This document shows positions 26,381-33,997 of a stretch of 47,264 nt of DNA, one piece after another; position 1 is the stretch's first letter, and each line of letters starts with the position of its first letter. The DNA is from JAVBNW01 sp031551255. Its GTDB lineage: Bacteria > Bacillota > Clostridia > Christensenellales > UBA1750. The notes under the pieces were generated by a model, which did not search any database, was not told the origin of the DNA, and worked only from the letters and a program-made list of their open reading frames with translations. Where the stretch lies: contig JAVBNW010000005.1 in NCBI GenBank assembly GCA_031551255.1, forward strand, positions 1 through 47,264. Direction: 5' to 3'. A program made the position numbers and the translations under genes.

Positions 26381-26436
26381 GTTTTTTCTCCTTTGTTGTT
26401 TATGGACAGCCGCTTCTGTGGTATAACCACTAAGTA

Positions 26437-26452
26437 GTTAGCAATGACTAAC
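26437..26452. promoter_or_regulatory. GTTAG-N6-CTAAC operator in the divergent lipoprotein/AraC promoter
   Basis: GTTAGCAATGACTAAC is the third copy of the palindrome. On the minus strand it follows directly after the -10 box of the lipoprotein gene, the same placement as at copZ. Confidence 0.7.
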
Positions 26453-26454
26453 TA

Positions 26455-26483
26455 ATCATACTATAGGAAATGTACGCGGGCAA
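26455..26483 (-). promoter_or_regulatory. promoter of the lipoprotein/VOC operon
   Basis: On the minus strand, TTGCCC (26478-26483) and TATGAT (26455-26460) are 17 bp apart, with the palindrome immediately downstream. Confidence 0.6.
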
Positions 26484-26552
26484 TGAGTTGCAACGGGATT
26501 CTTCCCCGCGTGATATTTTTTCTCCGCCGCGTGTATTTAAGGAGGTAACACA

Positions 26553-27482
26553 TTGACCATCCGTGGAGTTGATGCGTATGAACAATACTTGATTAGCGAG
26601 TTGAAGCTAAAAAAGGAACCGATCCCTTTTGGAACACGATATACTTTACCCATTGAAACCGGAAAAGGGACTATTGAATCTTTTGGAGATAAAAGCCGGT
26701 GGGCGGCATGGATTTTAGACTGCCAGATTCAGCAATCCATGCAATTTTCTTATATACAAAAAGACGAGAGCTTTATTGGATTTGCTTACCGTGAGGGAAA
26801 CCCTCCCGAGGATTTGATGGACATTGCCTATCCCAGCAGCGATGTGGCGGAGGGGCAGATCACTCCGGGGCTATCAATGCGAGTGGCCTGCGTATATTTT
26901 TTTGATGGATTCCTGCGGGAATATCCCGGCTATAACAGTGACTTGATGGATTTTATTCGAGCGGTTCAAGATCATGACGAAAGCGTCATCATGAAGCATA
27001 TCAATCCGGCTTTGCTTCAGATGTTGAAAAACAAGCAAACCGGGCTTGGACGCCGCATATTTGTGGAAAGCCATGTACTGGGGATCATGGCCAAACTACT
27101 GGATATTGTAGATAAAGAACGCGACGGAGTTAGAAAAATAAAGTTATCCGATTATGATAAAGAACGGCTCGCTCTGACTCCACAGATATTGGCGAACAGT
27201 ATTCAAAATCCTCCGGGTATTGCCAAGTTAGCTCGGCAAATAGCATTGAACGAACAAAAATTGAAAACAGGTTTCCGTCAGCTCTACGGTATGACGATTT
27301 ACGAATACCTGCGCCGCACCCGGATGGAAAAGGCGATTCAAATGCTGGCGGATGATACATCAATTCGTGACGTGGCCGCACAAGTCGGTTATAGCACACT
27401 TCATGGGTTTTCACAGACGTTTTTTAAGTATTACGGCAAATCTCCTGCCGAATGGCGGCGTGATAATGATACACACGAATAA
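26553..27482 (+). CDS. second AraC-type regulator, PchR/YbtA-like
   Basis: The 309-residue protein is a paralogue of the regulator at 23613: the N-termini match (RGVDAYEQYL versus TGLKAYEAHL), as do the HTH regions (LARQIALNEQKLKTGFRQLYGMTIYEYLRRTRMEKA, then DVAAQVGYSTLHGFSQTFFKYYGKSPAEW). The start is TTG 26553, set by GGAGG at 26541-26545 with 7-nt spacing. It is transcribed divergently from the lipoprotein/VOC operon, its likely target. Two regulators of one family, each beside a promoter with the same operator, suggest dual control: metal repressor plus metallophore-responsive activator. Confidence 0.88.
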   Translation: MTIRGVDAYEQYLISELKLKKEPIPFGTRYTLPIETGKGTIESFGDKSRWAAWILDCQIQQSMQFSYIQKDESFIGFAYREGNPPEDLMDIAYPSSDVAEGQITPGLSMRVACVYFFDGFLREYPGYNSDLMDFIRAVQDHDESVIMKHINPALLQMLKNKQTGLGRRIFVESHVLGIMAKLLDIVDKERDGVRKIKLSDYDKERLALTPQILANSIQNPPGIAKLARQIALNEQKLKTGFRQLYGMTIYEYLRRTRMEKAIQMLADDTSIRDVAAQVGYSTLHGFSQTFFKYYGKSPAEWRRDNDTHE

Positions 27483-27495
27483 CAATACGAAGATT

Positions 27496-27534
27496 ACAAG
27501 AAGCCCGCGAACATTTTGCTCGCGGGCTTCTTGT
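27496..27534. terminator. perfect 15-bp terminator hairpin
   Basis: ACAAGAAGCCCGCGA pairs perfectly with TCGCGGGCTTCTTGT around a 9-nt loop. It ends the AraC gene at 26553. Confidence 0.8.
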
Positions 27535-27695
27535 GTCTATTGCATTTTGCAAGTCTGATTCGCTAAAACTTGTGGAAGATTTGCCAAAATCACCATTTTA
27601 AACGTAGTAGTTATAGCGGGGATATTAAAATATTTTCGGAAAGTTTGGTAATTGGCATGACTTTCACCGTAATAGTAATGAAGGGAGAAATGCTT

Positions 27696-28037
27696 ATGGA
27701 AAATCGTTTGCGAAATGTACAAATCATTGTACGGATTACACCAGAAGAGCGACAGTTTATTACTGAAAAAATGAAACTGGTACCAACGATGAACCTGTCC
27801 GCTTATGCCCGCAAAATGCTGATCGACGGGTACATCATCAATCTGGATTTGCCGGAGCTGAAAGCACACGTCGCGGAGCTTGGCAAAATCGGCGGCAATA
27901 TCAATCAAATCGTTAAACGCATGAACCAGACGGGCAGCTTATACCGCGATGATGTTGAAGCAATAAAACAGCTTATGACTGAAGTCTGGAAAACGGAGCG
28001 ACAATTACTTTTTCACTTCAAAGGTCTTGCAGAATAG
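27696..28037 (+). CDS. MobC-like mobilisation accessory protein
   Basis: The 113-residue protein matches the pattern of relaxosome MobC proteins: RNVQIIVRITPEERQFI, MNLSAYARKMLIDGY, and the C-terminal ELGKIGGNINQIVKRMNQTGS motif, which is the hallmark. MobC helps a relaxase nick the transfer origin. No relaxase gene is seen next to it, so mobilisation functions appear to be incomplete. AAGGGAG at 27681-27687 favours ATG 27696. It lies upstream of the small TnpW-like gene and the intact recombinase. Confidence 0.85.
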   Translation: MENRLRNVQIIVRITPEERQFITEKMKLVPTMNLSAYARKMLIDGYIINLDLPELKAHVAELGKIGGNINQIVKRMNQTGSLYRDDVEAIKQLMTEVWKTERQLLFHFKGLAE

Positions 28038-28146
28038 AGGGTTTGGAATACTTCCCAACAAGCGTTTTGCAGAGCAAAATACGGAACCGGCTATCCGGTT
28101 CCTATGCTTGCTATTCTGCCAACCACTATGAAAGGACGGGATAGGA

Positions 28147-28359
28147 TTGGAACGGAACTGGAAAATGGTAAACGGACATATCGTGGCGAAAGTCCCTTTT
28201 TCGCAGGAGCTTCCCACTATGAAAATCACGCTAAAAGCCAGCAGGACAACCTATCGTTTCGGCGGCAGCTACGACGGAAACCGCAGCGTATCGGCAAAAG
28301 TTTTGCGGCTTATGGACAAGGGCGGTGATAATAATGATGAAAAATCTGGCGGAGCCTGA
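28147..28359 (+). CDS. small TnpW-like element protein
   Basis: The 70-residue frame starts at TTG 28147 (after GGGATAGGA) or ATG 28165. It contains GHIVAKVPFSQELPTMKITLKASRTTYRF and GSYDGNRSVSAKVLRLM in sequence, a pattern like small proteins encoded just ahead of Tn4451-type recombinases, for which the TnpW name is used. The match is by general pattern only. An overlapping frame (28104-28328) is judged a shadow. Confidence 0.5.
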   Translation: MERNWKMVNGHIVAKVPFSQELPTMKITLKASRTTYRFGGSYDGNRSVSAKVLRLMDKGGDNNDEKSGGA

Positions 28360-28417
28360 CATAATATGTGTATGCAATCCTGTATTGGCAGACTGCCCGC
28401 CCAAGGAGGATATAGAC

Positions 28418-30061
28418 ATGCAAAGGCAGTCTGACAAAATCACCGCCCTGTATTGCCGTTTATCACGAGATGACGAGCTTGCGGTCGGCAGCAACAGCAT
28501 TGTAAATCAAAAGGCGATCTTGAGTAAATACGCGACAGAAAACCGTTTTGCAAACCCTGTATTTTTCGTGGATGACGGGTACTCTGGTACGAGCTTCGAT
28601 AGGCCGGAATGGAAAGAGCTTGTTGAGCAGGTAGAATCGGGAAATGTATCAACAGTTATCGTCAAGGACATGTCCCGTTTCGGGCGTGATTATCTCAGGG
28701 TGGGGCTTTACACAGACATTCTCTTTGTTGAGAAGAATGTGCGCTTTATTGCCATCAACAACGGTATCGACAGCGCCAACCAGCAGGACAATGATTTCAC
28801 GCCATTTTTGAACATAATCAATGAATTTTACGCCCGCGATACAAGCAAGAAAATTCGCGCCGTGATGAAAAACAAGGGCGAAGCCGGAGAACATTTCTGC
28901 ACCATTCCACCTTACGGCTACATGAAACATCCCCACAACAAAAAGCGTTGGATTGTGGACGAGCCCGCCGCCCAGAGCGTCAAACGGATATTTGCCTTAT
29001 GCTTGGACGGTTATGGCCCCTCGCAGATTGCCCGGATACTGGAAGCGGACAAGGTGCTTACTCCATCGGCTTACTGGCAATCGCAAGACACTTCCTGCCC
29101 GGCAAGGCCGACCGTTACACCCTATCGCTGGGTCTCATCAACCGTATCTGACATTCTGGAAAAACGGGATTATCTCGGCCACACGGTAAACTTCAAAACC
29201 TACAAACAGTCCTACAAATCTAAAAAGGAACTCTACAATCCGGAGGACAAGCAAAAGGTGTTTGAAGATACTCACGAGGCCATTGTGGACGTTGACACTT
29301 GGGAGCGGGTACAGGAGTTGCGCCGCAATAAACGCCGCCCGGCGCGGACAGGAAAGAGCAATATGTTTGCAGGAGTTGTCCGTTGTGCCGACTGCGGGGA
29401 AAAGCTCTACTACTGCACAAGTAAAAACTTTGAAGCGCGGCAGGATCATTTCATCTGCTCCACTTCGAGAAAGCGCGGTACAGAGGTTTGCCCGACGCAT
29501 TTTATTCGTGCGGTGGTATTGGAAGCGGGTGTCCTCGCACACAGGCGGCTTGTGATCTCTCTTGTCGCGGATTATGAGGAACAGTTCCGGCGGGCGATGG
29601 GCGTGAAGCACAAAGCGGAAGCAAAACGGGAACTGGCGGCGAAACGCAAGCAGTACACTGGGGCGGAGCGCCGCATTGAGGAACTCAACAAATTATTTAA
29701 GCGTATTTACGAGGATAGGGCCAACGATGCCTTATCCGACAGCCGCTATCAAATGCTCTCTGAGGATTACGAGCGGGAGCAAAATGATCTACAGGACAAG
29801 CTGTTGCAACTGGAAAATGAAATTACACAGCAGGAAGAACAGGCAGAAAACATTGACAGGTTTATCGGCAAGGTAAAGAAATATCTCGATTTGCAGGAGC
29901 TGACCCCAACAATCCTCAACGACATGGTAAAGGTTGTATATGTCCATGCGCCGGTCAAAGAGGATGGTGAGCGGGTACAGGACATTGAGATTTCCTATGA
30001 CCTCACTGGGATACTTCCGTATTTCTTGCTGCAACGCCTGCAAAACGGAGAAACGGCATAG
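28418..30061 (+). CDS. Tn4451-type large serine recombinase (TnpX-like)
   Basis: The 547-residue protein has all parts of a large serine recombinase: resolvase domain with ALYCRLSRDDE (nucleophile Ser16), DDGYSGTSFDRP, VIVKDMSRFGRDY; a recombinase domain; a zinc ribbon beginning CADCGEKLYYC; a long coiled coil; and a C-terminal tail. ATG 28418 is placed by AAGGAGG at 28403-28409, 8 nt upstream; a longer frame begins at 28325. TnpX-type enzymes excise and insert Tn4451-like mobile elements at short GA-core sites. Unlike the copy at 8945, this one is intact, so the island may still be able to excise. Confidence 0.92.
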   Translation: MQRQSDKITALYCRLSRDDELAVGSNSIVNQKAILSKYATENRFANPVFFVDDGYSGTSFDRPEWKELVEQVESGNVSTVIVKDMSRFGRDYLRVGLYTDILFVEKNVRFIAINNGIDSANQQDNDFTPFLNIINEFYARDTSKKIRAVMKNKGEAGEHFCTIPPYGYMKHPHNKKRWIVDEPAAQSVKRIFALCLDGYGPSQIARILEADKVLTPSAYWQSQDTSCPARPTVTPYRWVSSTVSDILEKRDYLGHTVNFKTYKQSYKSKKELYNPEDKQKVFEDTHEAIVDVDTWERVQELRRNKRRPARTGKSNMFAGVVRCADCGEKLYYCTSKNFEARQDHFICSTSRKRGTEVCPTHFIRAVVLEAGVLAHRRLVISLVADYEEQFRRAMGVKHKAEAKRELAAKRKQYTGAERRIEELNKLFKRIYEDRANDALSDSRYQMLSEDYEREQNDLQDKLLQLENEITQQEEQAENIDRFIGKVKKYLDLQELTPTILNDMVKVVYVHAPVKEDGERVQDIEISYDLTGILPYFLLQRLQNGETA

Positions 30062-30095
30062 CCAAAGCTACGCCGTTTTCCGAAAACAACTCTAT

Positions 30096-30132
30096 GCTGT
30101 TTTATTGGGCCGCCCCAAACAGCGCCTTTTTT
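30096..30132 (+). terminator. terminator after the recombinase gene
   Basis: GCTGTTT pairs with AAACAGC, with further TTGGG/CCCAA pairing inside, and a TTTTTT tract follows at 30127-30132. It lies 35 bp after the recombinase stop codon. Confidence 0.7.
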
Positions 30133-30186
30133 GTGTATCAGTTACCTGCGTTCCCCCTACATTTTCCTCGTCATGCTTTTTCGGCG

Positions 30187-30215
30187 GGGGGTTCACGGGG
30201 GCACGCGTGAACCCC
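30187..30215. repeat. inverted repeat at the possible right end of the island
   Basis: GGGGTTCACG and CGTGAACCCC form a 10-bp stem with a 9-nt loop. It overlaps the 3' end of the metallo-beta-lactamase-fold gene, whose last residues look like a readthrough into this DNA. The island end may be here. Confidence 0.5.
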
Positions 30216-31029
30216 GTGCCGTAGTTATGTGCCGGGGAAAAAGAAGCCCGCCGTCAATATCCAAATAGTTTCCGCCGCCATACGCGGGATACCTTTGTTC
30301 CACGGCCTGCTTGAAGGCTTCGGCGTCGCCGCAGGCCTTCGCGATGGCTATAAGGTCTTTCAGGTAGGCTATTTTTGTTTCGACGCCCTTTAGATCTTCC
30401 GGGCTATAGTGCGAGGTCAGCACCAGGTCGTAACCCTTGCCAAGATAGCCTTCCAACTGCGCGACGATCGCCCCGGCGTGCCCTGCGCCCGCTACGATGG
30501 AGTGGCAGTCGTGCCCCAGCATGTGCGTATACACCGCGTTAATCTGCGGAATTTCGATGTCGAAAGCCTCGTCCGTTTGTGCGATGTTCAGGCGGATGCC
30601 GCCCAGCGTCAGCGGGCCTGACGCGATGATGTTTGTGACATCTGCAACCGAGGCGTCGAAACTCTCTCCAAGCGCCTTTGCAAAATTGTCGATGAGGGCC
30701 TTTCCGCCGCCCGCGTGGCCATAGTCATCGGCATTTTCTGTGGCATATACAGGGACTGTAGGCACGAAGGACGCGCCGGCCATGTGATAGGCGAGCAGCT
30801 TACCGGCTACCTTTACATTGAGCTTGTCGATGTATCCGGCGAGCTCGTGGATGTTGTCTGCGAAGCACGGCGCTTCAATGAGCACCGCCTCGCCGCTTTT
30901 TTCCAGAACAAATACTTCGTCGCTCAGGGGATCGTTTGTTTTGTAGGCGTGAAGCTTGATATCGCCCCAATCGTATACGTGCATCTCGCCTTTGCCCGAG
31001 GTGATCGTTTTGTAGTTTTCTCTTTTCAT
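30193..31029 (-). CDS. metallo-beta-lactamase-fold protein lacking the usual metal ligands
   Basis: The 278-residue protein has the strand pattern of the MBL fold (DEVFVLEKSGEAVLIEAP, KLLAYHMAGASF, INAVYTHMLGHDCHSIVAG, DLVLTSHYSPED) but the HxHxDH motif is replaced by AYHMAG, and the usual final His/Asp positions are altered. It therefore probably does not bind two metals in the classic way. The last 13 residues (from RHITT) follow a natural-looking LLFP end and lie in the inverted-repeat region, possibly a result of the mobile-element insertion. It is divergent from the HxlR regulator, a common arrangement for regulated genes of this type. Confidence 0.72.
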   Translation of the reverse strand: MKRENYKTITSGKGEMHVYDWGDIKLHAYKTNDPLSDEVFVLEKSGEAVLIEAPCFADNIHELAGYIDKLNVKVAGKLLAYHMAGASFVPTVPVYATENADDYGHAGGGKALIDNFAKALGESFDASVADVTNIIASGPLTLGGIRLNIAQTDEAFDIEIPQINAVYTHMLGHDCHSIVAGAGHAGAIVAQLEGYLGKGYDLVLTSHYSPEDLKGVETKIAYLKDLIAIAKACGDAEAFKQAVEQRYPAYGGGNYLDIDGGLLFPRHITTARGSRVPP

Positions 31030-31171
31030 GGTGGGCCTCCGTCGGTTGATGTAATGGGGATGGGTTGCGTTTCCCTGCCCGTGAGACTACAATACCCTTT
31101 AGGCGAGCGGCCGTAAAGTAGGCACAAATCTATTACCTGCGCACCTTTTGGTAACCGATGGAGGAATGGCG

Positions 31172-31495
31172 ATGCTGACGAAGGAAGAGCTCTCCGCATG
31201 CCCTGTGGCGACTACGGTGGGGCTGATCGGCAACAAGTGGAAGCTTTTGATCATCCGCGATCTACTCGGCGGCATAAAGCGCTTCGGCCAGCTGCGCAAG
31301 AGCGTAAGCGACATCAGCCAAAAGGTCTTGACCGACAATCTGCGCTCGCTCGAGGCGGACGGCCTGGTTACGCGCACCGTATACGCGCAAGTGCCGCCCA
31401 GGGTCGAATATGCGTTGAGCGAGCTGGGCGATTCGCTCAAGCCCATCATGGACAGCATGGAAAGATGGGGCAACGAATACAAGAAGCGTTTCTGA
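31172..31495 (+). CDS. HxlR-family winged-helix regulator
   Basis: The 107-residue protein has the HxlR signature: CPVATTVGLIGNKWKLLIIRDLLGG, RFGQLRKSVSDISQKVLTDNLRSLEADGLVTR and the PPRVEYALSELG wing. ATG 31172 is chosen because GGAGG at 31160-31164 is 7 nt upstream; TTG 31148 and ATG 31166 are less likely. Members sense aldehydes, quinones or redox stress through cysteines; only one Cys (in SACPVA) is present here. It faces the MBL-fold gene and precedes a nitroreductase gene by about 60 bp, both possible targets. Confidence 0.88.
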   Translation: MLTKEELSACPVATTVGLIGNKWKLLIIRDLLGGIKRFGQLRKSVSDISQKVLTDNLRSLEADGLVTRTVYAQVPPRVEYALSELGDSLKPIMDSMERWGNEYKKRF

Positions 31496-31557
31496 GAAGC
31501 GCGGGCGGAGCGCGTGCTGTTTTAGCATGCCGTAAGACGAGAAAAAGGGTGATGTCG

Positions 31558-32118
31558 ATGACAAACGCCACGCTGGAGATCATCAAGCGCCGCCGGAGCA
31601 TCCGGGATTTTCGGCCGGATACGCTCGAAGAAGAGAAGCTTTCCGCCATCGCCGAGGCGGGGCTCTATGCGCCCAACGGCGGCGGCGAGGCATGGCATTT
31701 TACCGTGATACAAAATGCCGAAATCCTGCGGCGCATGAGCTGCCTATCCAAGGAGGCGGCCGCCGAGTCGCCCCTTGCGTGGCTTGCGCAGCTGGGGCGG
31801 GATGCGGCCTTTGACCCGCTGTACGGCGCTCCGGCGCTCATTCTCGTATCCTGCGATGAAGGCGGCATAACGTCCGTATACGACGCTTCTGCGGCTACGG
31901 AAAACATACTCATCGCCGCCGAGTCGCTTCATATCGGCTCCTGCTGGGGTTATTTTATTACGCAGGCCTTCGATGGGCCCAAAGGGGAAGAGTTGCGCAA
32001 CGAACTTGGCATCCCCGAAGGTTACAAGGTTCTCACCTCCGTCGCGTTGGGCCATCGGGCCGGCGAAGCGCCCCAGGCCCCATTGCGAAAACCCGGCACA
32101 ATTACCCACATACGCTAG
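31558..32118 (+). CDS. nitroreductase-family FMN protein
   Basis: The 186-residue protein begins with the nitroreductase signature (IKRRRSIRDFRPDTLEEEKL), followed by APNGGGEAWHF and the later AATENILIAAESLHIGSCWGYF and ALGHRAGEAPQAP segments. It should bind FMN and reduce nitro- or quinone-like compounds with NAD(P)H. ATG 31558 or 31552 could be used; both lie after AAAAAGGGTG. It is probably co-transcribed with the HxlR gene. Confidence 0.87.
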   Translation: MTNATLEIIKRRRSIRDFRPDTLEEEKLSAIAEAGLYAPNGGGEAWHFTVIQNAEILRRMSCLSKEAAAESPLAWLAQLGRDAAFDPLYGAPALILVSCDEGGITSVYDASAATENILIAAESLHIGSCWGYFITQAFDGPKGEELRNELGIPEGYKVLTSVALGHRAGEAPQAPLRKPGTITHIR

Positions 32119-32124
32119 AGGGGC

Positions 32125-32783
32125 ATGCCCTTGCAGGCGATTATGGAATCGGCGTTCGACGCCCTTTACTTGGTGTGCGTACTCGTCATGGGCATTCTGA
32201 TTCTCCGCAAAGCCAGGGGAGAGAGGCAGTTTGTCCTCTTTGGCGCGATGGCGATCGTGCTGGGCTTGGGCGACGCGTTTCACCTCGTGCCCTGCATGAT
32301 AGCGCTTTTGACCGACGGCTTGCAAAATCACGTCGTCTCGCTGGGCGTGGGCAAGCTGATCACCTCGGTTACGATAACCGTATTTTTGTTTTGCTCTACC
32401 ACGTTTGGCGGTTCAGGTACGATAAGAGCCGTACGCGCGGCCCGACCGCGGCAGTTTGCGCATTGGCCGCCGTTCGGGTTTTGCTGTGCCTGCTTCCGCA
32501 AAACCGGTGGCTCAGCGCAGATGCGCCCCTCGCATGGGGAATTTACCGCAACCTGCCGTTTCTTGTTCTAGGCGCGCTCATCGTTACTTTGTTCGTGCGC
32601 GAGGCGAAGAAAAACCGGAATCGCGCCTTTCGCTTTATGGGGCTTGCCGTCGCGCTCAGCTTTACGTTTTATATCCCCGTGGTGCTCTGGGCCGACGCTG
32701 TTCCCCTGTTGGGCATGCTGATGATCCCCAAGACCTGCGCGTATGTGTGGATCGTCTTTATGGGTTACGCGGATGTATCATAA
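32125..32783 (+). pseudogene. hypothetical multi-pass membrane protein with a 1-base frameshift
   Basis: The first frame from 32125 encodes three or four hydrophobic helices and goes out of frame near 32387; a second frame carries on with four more helices and stops at 32783. Joining them at the T5 run at 32383-32387 by adding one T gives a continuous 218-residue protein of about seven helices (TVFFVLLYHVWRFRYDKSRTRG at the join). This could be a real mutation, slippage-based phase variation or a sequencing error. No family is recognised. It starts 6 bp after the nitroreductase stop. Confidence 0.6.
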
Positions 32784-32838
32784 CCCGCTCAGGCGTGCTC
32801 GGCCGTGTTGTCCAAAGAAAGAGAGGCCTTGAAGCGAC

Positions 32839-33738
32839 GTGCAAAGCTACACCCATGCCCCCATTGCGGGTAAAGCCCCTTCCACAATATTGCCCGAAGG
32901 AACGGCGCTCGTGCTCGAGGGCGGCGGCCTTCGCGGTTTTTACAGCGCAGGCGTATTTGAGGCGTTTATGGATGCGGGCATCCTGTTTCCCTACATCATC
33001 GCAGTGTCGGCCGGCGCGGCCAACGCGCTTTCGTATATATCCGGGCAGGCGGGCCGCAACCGGCAGGTTGTTGAGCACTATGTGGGCGACAAGCGCTATG
33101 TGAGCAAGCGCAACCTGCTCAGGCACCGCTCTATGTTCGGCATGGAGTTCGTGTTTCATGAGGTGCCGGGGAAGCATATATTTTTAGACTGGAATATGTT
33201 TGAAAACCAGGATATCCGCTTTTTAACCGGCGCGCTCAACTGCGAAACCGGTAAGACGGTGTGGTTTGAAAAGCAGGATAACGACCGGGATTTGGAGGCG
33301 GTGATGGCCTCCTGCTCCATACCGATTTTATCGCAAATCCGAAACTATCGAGGCTTCCGCCTTCTTGACGGCGGCGTGGCGGATCCAATTCCTATCGAAA
33401 AATCCCTTGCGGACGGCAATGCGTTTCACGTCGTGGTGCTGACCCGCAACGAGGGTTATCGCAAGGCCGCATTTAAGCATAAGGCGCTGCTGTCGCTCTT
33501 TTTCCGGAAATACCCGATGGTCGCCGAGGCGATGCTTAACCGCCACGAGAACTACATGCGGCAGCTTGCGCTGTGCGAGCAGTTGGAAAAAGAGGGCGAG
33601 GCCGTGATCATCCGCCCACTTGAGCCGCTTGAAGTGGGGAGATCCGGCGCGGATATCCAAAGGCTTTTGGCCCTGTACGACGAGGGGCACAGGGAAGGTG
33701 CCGTCAAAATCGAGAGCATTTTGCGGGGCCGAGCTTGA
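32839..33738 (+). CDS. patatin-like phospholipase
   Basis: The 299-residue protein has the patatin layout: oxyanion loop GGGLRG (residues 28-33), nucleophile Ser57 in VSAGAAN (the usual GxSxG is AVSAG), and the catalytic Asp177 in DGGVADPIP. It is a cytoplasmic or membrane-surface lipid acyl hydrolase of the YlbK/RssA-like bacterial group. GTG 32839 is the start; the ribosome binding site is poor. The TGA stop lies inside the TTGACA box of the next gene's promoter. Confidence 0.85.
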   Translation: MQSYTHAPIAGKAPSTILPEGTALVLEGGGLRGFYSAGVFEAFMDAGILFPYIIAVSAGAANALSYISGQAGRNRQVVEHYVGDKRYVSKRNLLRHRSMFGMEFVFHEVPGKHIFLDWNMFENQDIRFLTGALNCETGKTVWFEKQDNDRDLEAVMASCSIPILSQIRNYRGFRLLDGGVADPIPIEKSLADGNAFHVVVLTRNEGYRKAAFKHKALLSLFFRKYPMVAEAMLNRHENYMRQLALCEQLEKEGEAVIIRPLEPLEVGRSGADIQRLLALYDEGHREGAVKIESILRGRA

Positions 33739-33764
33739 CAAGACAGTCCCAAGTCTGTTATGCT
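33735..33764 (+). promoter_or_regulatory. promoter of the MutS2-like gene
   Basis: A perfect TTGACA (33735-33740) and TATGCT (33759-33764) are separated by 18 bp. Transcription would start near 33771 and give a leader of about 225 nt before the MutS2-like start codon. Confidence 0.7.
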
Positions 33765-33794
33765 GGCCGCACATCAAACCAACGGAGGATGTTT

Positions 33795-33821
33795 ATGCTA
33801 CAGTCGGTCATCTGCCGCTAA
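33795..33821 (+). CDS. eight-residue leader peptide
   Basis: GGAGG (33784-33788) lies 6 nt before ATG 33795, which opens the 8-codon frame MLQSVICR followed by TAA. Signals of this quality for so short a frame suggest a regulatory leader peptide. It lies just upstream of a strongly structured RNA leader. Function is inference. Confidence 0.5.
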   Translation: MLQSVICR

Positions 33822-33878
33822 CAAGCACCCGCACATGGGTTGCGGTTCGCGCAAACGCGCGGCCTGTTTCTGTGTGCA

Positions 33879-33971
33879 GCGTCGGCAGACGATCGAGCAA
33901 TGAAGGATTTCTTTGCGCGCCGTGCCCGATGCACGGCGCGTTGCCGTGCTAAGCACGCCGTCTGCCGGCGC
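33879..33971 (+). ncRNA. structured leader RNA ahead of the MutS2-like gene
   Basis: GCGTCGGCAGAC (33879-33890) can pair with GTCTGCCGGCGC (33960-33971) with one G-T pair. Inside, CGCGCCGTGC pairs perfectly with GCACGGCGCG, and CGTGC with GCACG. The four segments GCCGTGC, GCACGGC, GCCGTGC and GCACGCC can pair in alternative ways (1:2 with 3:4, or 2:3), as in attenuators. The ribosome binding site of the next gene follows 11 nt later. It may be a ribosome-controlled switch. No known riboswitch class is recognised. Confidence 0.5.
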
Positions 33972-33997
33972 TTCCGGATCATAAGGAGGCGTCGTTT

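Noticed and set aside
28104..28328. 74-codon frame overlapping the TnpW-like gene
   Set aside because: Composition is odd and the other frame has the recognisable pattern.
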